Source: Symsagittifera roscoffensis
Lineage: Eukaryota > Xenacoelomorpha > Acoela > Convolutidae
Direction of reading: 5' to 3'
NCBI RefSeq assembly: GCF_963678635.1
Contig: NC_087063.1
Coordinates: forward strand, 15,069,006-15,133,005
DNA: 64,000 nucleotides
Part shown: positions 54,204 to 63,435 of the stretch, one piece after another
Numbering within the stretch: position 1 is the first letter of the stretch
Layout of the letters: each line of letters begins with the position of its first letter
Notes under the pieces: generated by a model
The model's input: only the letters and a program-made list of their open reading frames with translations
The model's database searches: none
Told to the model about the DNA's origin: nothing
Program-made: the position numbers and the translations under genes

Positions 54204-55343
54204 AACAAAAGCAGGAATGCAGTCAACAGAAAAGGTTTTTTTAATGGATTGTAAAAAAAAACTGACAACCGACGGAAACACATCGACTTCCGATAATTTG
54301 ATATCAGAATCAGGGAAACAGTCGGTACAGTATAGTCAGACACAGACAAAAACAAAATATTCGTTGAAACGTTCACTGATAGACTCGTCACAGATAGCTT
54401 GCTTACTGCACCAATGAAGGTTGTTGGGATTGATTGGATATTTTTTAGAGGGAGAAGAAAGAGAAAAGTTCTGAAAGAACAACTCTTTATCGAAAACAAC
54501 TGAATTGGAGAAATCCTTCTCTACCGAGTCAAATATGACATATTTGAAATATAATTCCGTCGCAGAGTTTTGAGTTTTTTGGCTAAAAGAATAGAATGAG
54601 AAGCGTAATAAAGGAAAATCAAGTCTTCTTTCAATCTTTTTAGGGCATGAATCATCAAATGCGGCTTTAATAGAAACGTGAAGGGGAAATGACTTTGAAA
54701 ATTTGAATAAAACTTGGTGTAAAGAGGTTCTAACAAACAACTAAAACGTTCCCAGTTGAAACGTTTTTTTGAATACATTTGCTTTGAGACATCAGGTGTA
54801 AAACAATTATCACCAGAGACATGCAAATGAGCAAAAATTGGATATTGATCAGAGTAGGTTTTCTCTGAACAATAGACAACAAATTGCTGTGGATCATTCG
54901 ACCAGAAAAGATCTGGAGTTTTACCAGACAAAATAGTCGGAAGGTTCACTAATTGAAACAGATTGAGATCATCGAACGCGCTCAAAATGTTCATCGAATA
55001 TTCAGAAGATGCATAGCATGAGCTCCAACAGACGTCAGCTATATTGAAGTCTCCGAGAACAGCAAACACAGTTTGATCTGACGGGCAGCAACCGATGTGT
55101 TTGAGCACCTCATCCCGATTGTTTTGAACAGCGTTTATAAGTGTAGATGACTCAACGCGATACTCGGAATGGAAAGGGGGATAATAAACTACCATCAAAC
55201 CAAAAAACGTGTGATTGATTTGATGTCAATTGAACAAATTAAGTCACAAAAACTGTAGGATTGAAGGAAATTGAAAGAGTAACCTTACGGCAGGCAATAG
55301 GAACACCACCGTGAACACCGTTTAATCTTTCACAGCGAGAAAC
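54204..55343 (-). pseudogene. CR1/L2-type LINE: endonuclease and pre-RT region (part 2 of split copy)
   Basis: The minus strand reads ERLNGVHGGVPIACRKVTLS, VVYYPPFHSEYRVESSTL, VFAVLGDFNIADVCWSS, LNLFQLVNLPTILSGKTPDL+FWSN and SEKTYSDQYPIFAHLHVSG: the APE-type endonuclease with GDFN and SDH-like (SDQ) motifs. The pre-RT linker has ESISERFNEYFVFVCV and DCIPAFV, after which PLE-1's 3' end cuts it off before RT. The first part of the endonuclease is 6.5 kb away at 61834-62003. The frame breaks several times. Confidence 0.85.
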
Positions 55344-55397
55344 GAGATGTGTGAGTGACGACACACACAAATAGAAAAATTCGAAAAGTCTCCAGCA

Positions 55398-56392
55398 ATG
55401 TGCATAGCGAAGCTGAATATCGGCATTTTCAACGTACGCGGTTTGAGCAGTAAGGTGAAACAGAAATATCTAGTCGAAGACGCAAAAAAGTATAAAGTCG
55501 ACATTTGCTGCCTTCAGGAAACAAAGATCCAAGAAGAACGAGACGTGAATTTTGATAAATTCAGATTAATAACCCTGAAAACGTCCAAAAAAACACTATG
55601 GAAACGGATTCCTTGTGTCGCCGAAGATTGCCAACAGCATCCACAGCAATTGGGAAGTATCCGACCGGATATTTGTTCTCGAAGTTTGATTAGAAGATGA
55701 CCACGAAATCAAGAAAACTGGGGAACTGACGATGAAACAGCGAAAACGTGAACGTGTCACCGATACGGAACTGAAACTAACAAATCAGAAACCGAAACAT
55801 CTCCTAACCGTGATCAATATTCATACCCCCCCCCCCTCATACAGGCAGATAACAGCACAGCCTAGATGAGTTGGACGAATTTTACCATAAACTGAACAAA
55901 TTGGTTGGTGAGAACAAGAAACACAACCTCATGTACATTGCTGGAGACGTCAATGCCAAAGTTGGACGCCCGACGGGTTGCAAATGCATCAGATGGTACT
56001 CCAGGGGACGGAAAAACAACAGCGGCACAGTTCTTCTAGAATTCTGCGAGACTAACCAACTCTTCATCGCGAACACCGGCTTTCAACATCGCGCCAGCCA
56101 CATCACGACGTGGGAATCGAGAAGAAGCGTTAATGGAAAACTAATAACATTGTTCAATCAGATTGACTACATAACCTTATCCATGGATATGAAACGAAAT
56201 CTAACGAATGCGAGAAGCTACAGCGGAACGATAACAGATTCTGATCACCGTCTGGTAGTAGCAAAGTTCAATATACGAAAGTACAGGTTGTACAAGCCAA
56301 AAACAGGGCGAATTCAGCCGCCACTTAACATCAATCGCTTGGTGTCCGAGAAGAACACCAGTGAACAATACCAAACCGAACTGGAGGCATGA
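55398..56392 (+). pseudogene. RTE-like LINE, APE endonuclease
   Basis: 55398-55700 reads LNIGIFNVRGLSSKVKQKYL and CLQETKIQEERD (endonuclease start; catalytic E in QETKI). The middle (55700-55870) is broken. 55871-56392 reads MYIAGDVNAKVGRPTG (cf. GDFNA), LLEFCETNQLFIANTGFQ, TWESRR and SDHRLVVAKFNI (catalytic SDH). The fold residues are kept but the frame is broken. Confidence 0.88.
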
Positions 56393-56891
56393 ATAATAAA
56401 ATCAGAACCCAACACGACCTGGGAAGCTTTGCGCAAGGACATTCTCGCAGCCGCAACATCAACCTTGGAAGAGAACGTAACGAGAAAAGATCATAAACAC
56501 AGAGATCCATTCCTTATCGCAGAAGCAAAGAGACCTACGACTGAAAATCAAGTAGGCTATGGACGAGGACAAGATTAGAAGGCTCAGAAGCGAACGAAAT
56601 TCATGCCAAAGTAAAGAAAGTGAAACAGGATAGCCTCGACTTGGTATTGACTGAAATTGAAAGCACAACTGACAAGGCGAAGATCTTTAAATCTGTGAAA
56701 CTCTTTTTACGAGGGAAGCAACAAAACCCGACGATGAAGGCTGGCAACAATCACACGATAACATCATCGGAGGAGAGATTCGAGAGCATCAAAGATCATT
56801 TTCAACAACATTTCTTCAAGAACGATATCGACGAACTTGAAAGCGACACGTCACATGAGCAGTTGGATAAGCCAATAACCGAAGAACGGAA

Positions 56892-57723
56892 AAGCTGTTG
56901 GGTTCGATGGGATCAGCGCAGAACTGCTCAAATATAGACCAGATATCCTAGTAACACTCGTGACCAACATACTGTACGGTGCATTCGAGCAGCACCCCGA
57001 CCTGAAGATTGGACACGGAATCCTGGTTCCCCTCCAGAAACCCGGGAAAAAGAAGGGAAACGTCAAGAACCTCCGACAAGTTATACTGCTTCCAACAATA
57101 TGCAAACTGCTGTCACTGATCACACGGAACCGATTCCGCTCGGCCACTGACACTACATCTCCGACTCTCAGAGTTCAAACCGACAGGGCAGAGGGACAAC
57201 GGACGTAGCCTGGAGATTAAAGAGGCTGATCACGAAATATCAGAAGTTCCAAATGGAAGTGTATTTGACAGGAATCGACATGTCAGCTGCATTTGACACG
57301 ATCGACAGAAAACAGCTAATCAATACAAATCACAAGATCATTCCACGAGACGAAGTTTGACTACTATTAAAACTTTTGATGGAAACTAACCTGGAGATCA
57401 AGATTGAGAGTTGTCAGAACCATGAAACATTCCCTACCAACATCGGATCCCCCCAGGGAGACGGACTAAACGGAGTCAACTAAAATGTGTACTTTGAAAA
57501 TGCCCTTAAAGATGTGAGACAGGAACGAGATAAAGCGAAACCACCGGCACAATTAGACCACGATTACTCGCTCCCAAAACCAGACGAAGCGTTTTACGCA
57601 GACGATACCGACTTTATAACGGAAGGCAAAAACGAATCAACTTGGTTCCAAGAGAACATCACTACCATCTTGCAAAGCAAACCCGGACAAGACCGAGATC
57701 ACAGTGATCAAACGAAAAAATAG
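56892..57723 (+). pseudogene. RTE-like LINE, reverse transcriptase
   Basis: Reads AVGFDGISAELLKYRPD, then GILVPLQKPGKKKGNVKNLR (cf. 'PIxKKGDxxxxxNYR'), GIDMSAAFDTIDRKQLI (motif A), IGSPQGDGLNG (motif B) and EAFYADDTDFITEG (motif C, YADD). At least three frame changes or stops (near 57208, 57358 and 57481) interrupt it. Confidence 0.9.
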
Positions 57724-57871
57724 ATCAGAAGAGAGGCGGAGAAAAACGAAGAAGCTCGGCTCGTTATTGGGAAAGTCTGAAGACCTAGTAAATAGGAAAA
57801 CGGTAGCCTCAATAGCCCTAGCAAAACTATAACTAGTCTGGTGCAGCGATAAAATCAAACTGAGAAGATGG

Positions 57872-58342
57872 TTGCGACTGTATAATTGCCTGCTTAAACC
57901 GATACTGCTCTACTGCTGCGAAACCTGGGGTCTGAGCAAGACGGAACGAAAACTAAACGACGCCTTCCATCGCCAACAATTACGAAAAGTACTAAAGATC
58001 AAGTACCCACACAAGGTATCCAATAAACAAGTATACGAAAGGTGCGACTCATCCCAAGTATCACTCAAATTGACCAGAAGACGCTTGAATGCCCTCGGCC
58101 ACATATTACGTCAAACAAAGACAACACCCTGCCGGAGGTCTATGATCAGTTATTTCAATCAAGACGGATTGAAGAAGTTCCGAGGAAGACCCCGCACCAA
58201 ACTCGTGACCACCATTAACGAAGACATCAAAGTATTCGAAGCAACATATCAAGAAGCAGCAGCAATTCTTGAAATTGCACCAGTGGAGTCTTTCGAAATC
58301 ATGTTTCACCTCGCTCGAAACGCAGCAGAAAAAAATGCTTGA
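57872..58342 (+). pseudogene. RTE-like LINE, C-terminal domain
   Basis: A frame of 156 codons reads RLYNCLLKPILLYCCETWGL, RKLNDAFHRQQLRKVLKIKY, then RRRLNALGHILRQ and KKFRGRPRTKL, the conserved tail of RTE-like LINE proteins ('LYxxxVxxxLLYGxETW ... RRxLGxxWxxxxxN ... GHxxRxxxxRxxK'). The longest intact frame of the element. Confidence 0.85.
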
Positions 58343-58591
58343 AGAACATCACGAGCGCTATCCATATTGAAGAAACTTTTGTTAAAAAGTAATTTTCAAA
58401 TGTCTTCGCACCAATGTGCATTTCAGGATTTTTACAATAAACTAATCTAAATGATTTACAAATGTTATTTACAATAATTTACATACTTTTTGGTTCTAAA
58501 CCATCATCTTAAAAATAAGCCAATCACAGTTGACATCTAACTTACTATTACGATTAAAATACTTTTAATCTCTAAAATTAATTAAACAAAT

Positions 58592-58940
58592 TTAAATTAA
58601 TTTGTCTGGAAAATTCTGAGTCGTAAAAATTTTTTGGGAGTAAATTTTCAGTGTTAACTCCCCTCTCCTAAACTCATCGCGCGTGTTCAAGCCCGGTTTC
58701 TCTTTCATGATATGTACCGCCTCTAGTGATAACAATTTTGTTTGGTTGTTTGACCTATCTATAATTTCCCGACTAAGATCTGCGCTATTTCCCTCAAGTT
58801 GGCCTTGCTGAAGGTGGAGGCCTACCGGTGAGTCTGTTTTCTTATGTTCCTCAAATCTAGTGGTCAAGTTTCGAACAGTTTGTCCGACATAGATGGAAGT
58901 GCATCCACTACATGACAGTTTATAAACACTCTTGACTTGA
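58592..58940 (-). pseudogene. PLE-2 GIY-YIG endonuclease
   Basis: The minus strand reads SAFSNDLKSRV, a short frameshift, then KLSCSGCTSIYVGQTVRNLT, TRFEEHKKTDSPVGLHLQ and GLNTRDEFRRGELTLKI. CxxxYVGQTxRxLxxRxxEH is the GIY-YIG nuclease core of PLEs, which nicks target DNA for reverse transcription. The upstream linker (59026-59244) reads NRAQWLTNQCPENWSANVAS and MLMVQYRGNQSQYFANRL. Confidence 0.9.
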
Positions 58941-59339
58941 GGTCATTAGAAAATGCTGACTTCAGTGATGGTAAACATGATTCTAGTTTTCTTGTGGTGA
59001 AAACCACTTGAACGTTAGTTAGTTTTCATAACCTGTTTGCAAAATATTGGCTTTGGTTACCTCTATATTGCACCATCAGCATTGGAGGCTTCACATCCTT
59101 TGGTGATTGAGTTGACAAACACCTCTCACTATCCAGGGGCTTGCCCTTGCCCTCGATGATTTTGCACAAGGCGTCTGAAGCCACATTTGCAGACCAATTT
59201 TCAGGGCACTGATTTGTCAGCCATTGCGCCCTATTAGTTTCCATAGCCTTATCAAATTGCTCCCAGCTAAATATACTCTTAAAAACACTGTGTACAGTGC
59301 CTTGGATAACACTACGCTTATACTAAGTTGGGGCGCAGC

Positions 59340-60486
59340 TTCTATAAATCAGTATAGTCACTGTATTTGTTGGTTTTTGATACCAACTGCAAGTTAAACC
59401 CCTAATCTGCGATACATTTATGTTCAAATCCAGGAACGCAAATTCCAATCTCGGCTCCCCTCTGACTGTTCTAGCAATGTCATCCACATACCTGAGGAAC
59501 AATTTTACCTGGGGAGTATCCTTCTTCTTGTTTTTAGCTCGGCAGAAGCTTTCACAGTACCAGACTATCTCGGTTAATGATGCGTATACGTCATCGGATA
59601 TTTTTCAGCATTTTAGATGATACCAGCTTCGGCAACTCTTGCATTCAATCCCCTTTGATCTATATGTGACTTTTCTGCTACAACATGGGCACAGACCGTT
59701 TGTGTCATTAATTTGCTGTATCTCCGTTCCCACCGGTGTTTCTTGTCTTAGAGCAAACTCGAACTCTTTCAGCCATAGGTTTACCAGAATTACAGCGAGG
59801 GACGCGCCTATTGCTAAACCATCTACTTGTACATACCATGAACCATTACACTTGCAATATACTTTACTGACCGCCATATTCAAAAGCCTTTTCATGGTTG
59901 CTCTTTGAATTTCAGGAGGAGACTGCTGGCTGTACAGCTTCTGTAAAGCAATTTCAATTGCCTTCTTCAGGGGAACGTTGGTGTACAAACTTTTCACATC
60001 AAGAGATATTATCGCTTCATCCGGATCTAGAGCAATGTTTTCATTTGGTTCTCTGGCATCCTTAGGATTGGTTTCTATAATGGCTCCATCGATGATGTCA
60101 AAAAACTTTGCAAGTATTTTGTTATGATTCTCATACGAGCTGCCTGGAAGTGATAGTAGTGGTCGTAGGGGTGTCTCAGCCTTGTGTACCTTAACTAAAA
60201 CGTACAATCGGGCGAATTTCCCCCCTGTTGACCTCATCTTAGAGTGTAACTGATCGTTTATCTCGTCTCTTTTGTTCATGGCTAGTAATTCTTTGTTAAG
60301 TTCCTTCTCAATTTTTAGTATAACCTCATCAGTGGTTGCATCTTTTTTCACAAACTGAGCAGATTGCAACAACGATTCCAACTTTGATTCATACATTTGT
60401 TTCCTCATTATGCAAAAACCAACCCACTTATCAAAAGGCACAGCCAGCAACCCATTATCTTTAAGATATTTCCTCGTTTTTTTCAA
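59340..60486 (-). pseudogene. PLE-2 reverse transcriptase with embedded PHD finger (one TGA)
   Basis: From Met at 60486: FDKWVGFCIMRKQMYESKLE, then RLYVLVKVHKAETPLRPLLS, SLDVKSLYTNVPLKKAI (motif A, Asp163), VDGLAIGASLAVILV (motif B, 223-234). Then the PHD finger: C266, C269, C282, C285, H290, C293, and after a TGA at 59605-59607, W309-Y-C311 and C315. The same frame goes on to QVKLFLRYVDDIARTVRG (motif C, YVDD at 59479-59490) and FAFLDLNINVSQ, TCSWYQKPTNT. PLE-1 has GGG (Gly) at the stop position, so the TGA is a later mutation. Motifs B and C are usually separated by only a short loop; here more than 100 residues intervene. Confidence 0.9.
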
Positions 60487-61096
60487 CGGCTTTGTCTCTT
60501 GGGGTCTGCCTTATGTTTTTTGCATATGCATTTGCCGCTGCTTCAATTTCCCAAAAAGTTTCACCAGATGTTTTTTGATTTTTCAAATGTCAGAGGAAAA
60601 TGTCGATATCCGCCAAATAGTGTGTTTCATTAAATTTGTCTCTAACGGTATGCTTGGGGCCCATTGATAGCACTTCATGTACCCATCCAGGCAGTTCAAT
60701 GTTATCAAGCACCTTAACTGATGGCTCATTTCTCCCCCCAAGAGTTTTATCTTGTCTCTCGGACAGTTTTTATAACTTTTTTTTATGGTTTTCTGATGTT
60801 GTCTTTAAGTTTGCCTCAACTTGACGCCTCGCAAAGCGGAATATGGATACCCACCACTGTTGGTCGATTTCTTTTTGCACCAGTGATCTTGCTTTTATTA
60901 GCATCTCCTCGTACCTTTTCTTATTCTAATTGCCCTAGAGGTTTCAGTCCCTAGTAGTTTCAATTGAAAATTATGCACAGCTTGGTCCAAAAAAAACCCG
61001 TTCTTGGGTACCCTAAATTTCAAAAAGTTGGGTAGAAGATCGTTTTTCAGACATTTTCTGAGAAACTTCGGTCTATGTACAGATACTTGAACTTTT

Positions 61097-61815
61097 TTAA
61101 AGATTTTTAAATAGTCTAACACAATTTTCCAAGTTAGTTTTTTTAACATTTGTCTGAGCCAAACAGCAGGCAAAATTACTGTGGTCATTGTTTTGCAGGG
61201 CACGAGTAATGAAACTCACAAGGCTTAAAGCAAAACGAATCACATTCTTCTCACTCTGTCTTTGAAGAGCAGACACTTCCTCTGCCTTCAGCTTCTGCTC
61301 ACGCCTTGCTTTCGCCTTCCCCCTTGTTTGTGATGGTCTCTTTTGTTTGACACTGATAGTGCCAATCAGCTCTGACAGCCTTTCTTTGTGTGCCACTACC
61401 AATCGCAGAGATTTCAGCTGCAGTTCAGCACTCTGGTGCAGCTTCAAATATTCCTTGAGCAGCTCCGTGTCGTTTTGCTTGCTCTTGGAGAGTAGCCGTT
61501 TTGTTGCTGGAATAATGAGCACTCCTGTGCCGACAAGCTGACTAAACAAGTAGGGCGTTCCTTCCCTTCTGCAATATACGATCGCCAATATCTGCTGCTT
61601 CTTCGATTTCAAATAGTTGGTCAGCTCCTCGACATCGGCTGGGCGATAGTTGTTTGTTCTGTGACTGCTAAGGGTGTTGTTCACCACGTCGTGCCACTAA
61701 CCACTTTTTTCTCCTTCATTGGACTGTCTTCCAGTAATCGTCGGAGGTTCTTTCTCAAATTGCCGGAGAGTCTATCCTCGGAATCGTCGGAGGTTCTATC
61801 CACTTTGCTGACCAT
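61097..61815 (-). pseudogene. PLE-2 N-terminal region
   Basis: ATG at 61815 begins MVSKVDRTSDDSEDRL, then RKNLRRLLEDSPMKEKK; after a frameshift the 61097-61687 frame reads NNTLSSHRTNNYRPADVEEL, LKEYLKLHQSAELQLKSL, a Lys/Arg-rich helix (RGKAKARREQKLKAEEVSAL) and TNLENCVRLFKNL. The last matches NCVRLFEFLLK of PLE-1. It is basic and helical, possibly nucleic-acid binding; no known domain. From 61100 to about 60490 the frame is broken, but KFNETHYLADID and TPRDKAVEK match PLE-1. Confidence 0.75.
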
Positions 61816-61833
61816 GCGACTTTACCTGACCTG

Positions 61834-62003
61834 AGCGAGAAACTACAACGAAATCTCTTAATGGGAATTTCATGGCAAGCAATATTCTTATAGAGCAACA
61901 ACTCAGTAATAAAAAGTAAGTAGACAGAGTTGGAAAAACGAAAATTAAAAAGCTTGATACGCTGGGAGATATTGATAAGACTTTGAACATTAATAAGGCA
62001 CAA
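61834..62003 (-). pseudogene. CR1/L2-type LINE: endonuclease start (part 1 of split copy)
   Basis: The minus strand reads MCLINVQSLINISQRIKLFN, FSNSVYLLFITELLLYKNIA and CHEIPI, then (shifted) RDFVVVSR. This is the LINE APE endonuclease start ('NVQSLxNKxxxxxxxIxxxxxDIxxITETWL'). It ends exactly at the 10-bp repeat AGCGAGAAAC; the other copy (55334-55343) leads into CERLNGVHGGVPIACRK, the next part of the same domain. The LINE was therefore split by the 6.49-kb insertion. Confidence 0.82.
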
Positions 62004-62033
62004 CTTTAACTCTGACAGTCATTCATGTGATGG

Positions 62034-62770
62034 TCAAATGCGATGAAAAGTCAATTCCTGTTTGTTAAAACAGGTTATATGAAAAGGTATGGGATTTTTT
62101 TTGTTTGAGGCGCTTTGGAATGTTTTTGTCCCATTATTCTCAATGCCCAAGTTTCGTTCCACAAAATTATTTGCCCTCAACAAATCGAATATTTTTGAAT
62201 TTTTACCTTTTGTTTGTATCTTTTTGACGTTTTGAAAATTAAACTCCAAAATCGGAGGTTTTGGGTTTTTGGGTTTACTGAAGAGAAGGTCGTGGAAAGT
62301 TTCTTTTTTAAGCGGTTATGCCTGAATCTTTTTTTAAAATATTTATCGTCCTGTGAAAAAACATATTTGTAACAATTTGACAGTTTCTTGAAACTTTTTG
62401 ACCTGTCTCGAAAACTACCCTAGTGAAAGTTAGATTTTGGGTTAATCACAAGATTGGGCTGTGTGAGAAGATCCCCTGCATAAGCGGCTGTGCCTAAGCC
62501 TTTTTTGCTTAAAGTTGTCGCCTTCGGAAAATTCACTTTTTTGATGTTTTGACCATCTTATGAAACTTTTTGACTTTTCTCGAAAATCCACTCTTAAATG
62601 AGGTTTTGGGTTCAGTAAAAATTATAAGTTGAGAGAATCTCCTCGTTATAAGGAGCTAAGTTCAAATTTTTTAACAAAAATTTTGGCCTTCAGAAAAGTC
62701 TATATTTTGATTTCTTGACCGTTTTTGAAACTTTTTGACTTATCTCGAAAACTACTTGGCTCAGATTGGA
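62034..62770 (+). repeat. Degenerate ~170-bp satellite
   Basis: The phrase CTTTTTGAC...CTCGAAAA(C) recurs at 62220, 62394, 62566 and 62731 (spacing 174, 172 and 165), together with repeated AAGCGG(C/T)TGTGCCTAAGCC-like and GAGGTTTTGGGTT-like parts. The copies are diverged. A related single copy lies at 50840-51000, and the leader TCAATTCCTGTTTGTTAAAA matches 50518. No coding capacity. Confidence 0.75.
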
Positions 62771-63435
62771 ACAATTGGAGATTCAGAAAATATAGAATCC
62801 GAATGTTGATCCAAAACTGGACAATTTTTGGAGAAAAATTGGTATCAATAAATTCGAAACAAAAAATTGAAAAGGAATACAGCACGAGCTGATCGAAAGA
62901 GACGAAAAATCGCTTAAATGATCAGAATGAACTGGACTGTAAGACGCCTTCATTTAAAAAATACCAACTTTTAACCAAATCATTTAAATACAAGACGCGG
63001 TTTGTGTCCGCACAAAAATTTTCAAATAATATAGGCAACTTTGAAGCAAATGGAAACATTTTAAAAACATTTTAGCCTAATTTTTGTGATAAACTTATTA
63101 AATAGATTTGTTATGTTTTATGTTTGTGCCTGTTTGTGGAGCGCCCTCTGAGGGATTTTAGAGACAGGTCTGACAAGTGGCTTTCTGTGGGGAGATGGGA
63201 AACTAGAACTGGCTTGAGGAGTCTGGTGGTGCGCCGCTGGACCTACTGAGCTCGGGTGAGATTGTTCCTTGTTTTTGATTTTTATAATTCGATTTTAAAA
63301 ATTAAATTAATTTAATTGTCTTTTATTTTTTTAATTTTCTGATTTGTAAAATTCCCACTAACCGCTTATCATGGGTTAGTTCAGTCCCTTAAAGTCCAGT
63401 CAAAATCCTTTTTTTTACCTTTATGCTGCGTCAAG
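62771..63435. other. Non-coding region before the LINE ORF1-like fragment
   Basis: AT-rich except for a GC-rich patch at 63128-63260 (GAGCGCCCTCTGAGGGATTT ... CTGGACCTACTGAGCTCGGG) that could be the 5' UTR/promoter of the element that follows, or a cellular exon. No open frame. Confidence 0.4.

Larger units (their letters stand above)
55393..58395 (+). mobile_element. RTE-like non-LTR retrotransposon, degenerate
   Basis: A single-ORF LINE with N-terminal APE endonuclease, central RT and a C-terminal 'CETWGLS' domain, in + orientation, about 3 kb. It lies between the CR1/L2 LINE and the 3' end of PLE-2. The domain order and the C-terminal YNCLLKPILLYCCETWGLSK motif point to an RTE-like clade, though I cannot exclude others. 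It has many stops and shifts. There is no poly-A tail; the 3' end abuts the PLE-2 tail at about 58395. Confidence 0.85.
58400..61833 (-). mobile_element. Penelope-like element PLE-2 with PHD finger inside RT
   Basis: A nearly full-length PLE on the minus strand. The first ATG (61815) is only 18 bases from the 10-bp target repeat AGCGAGAAAC (61834-61843), whose other copy is at 55334-55343. The order is N-terminal basic extension, NTD, RT with a PHD-type zinc finger between motifs B and C, thumb/linker, GIY-YIG endonuclease, AT-rich tail (58405-58590). It is inactivated by one TGA in the finger and several frameshifts. The tail is an inverted copy of PLE-1's tail. Confidence 0.88.
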
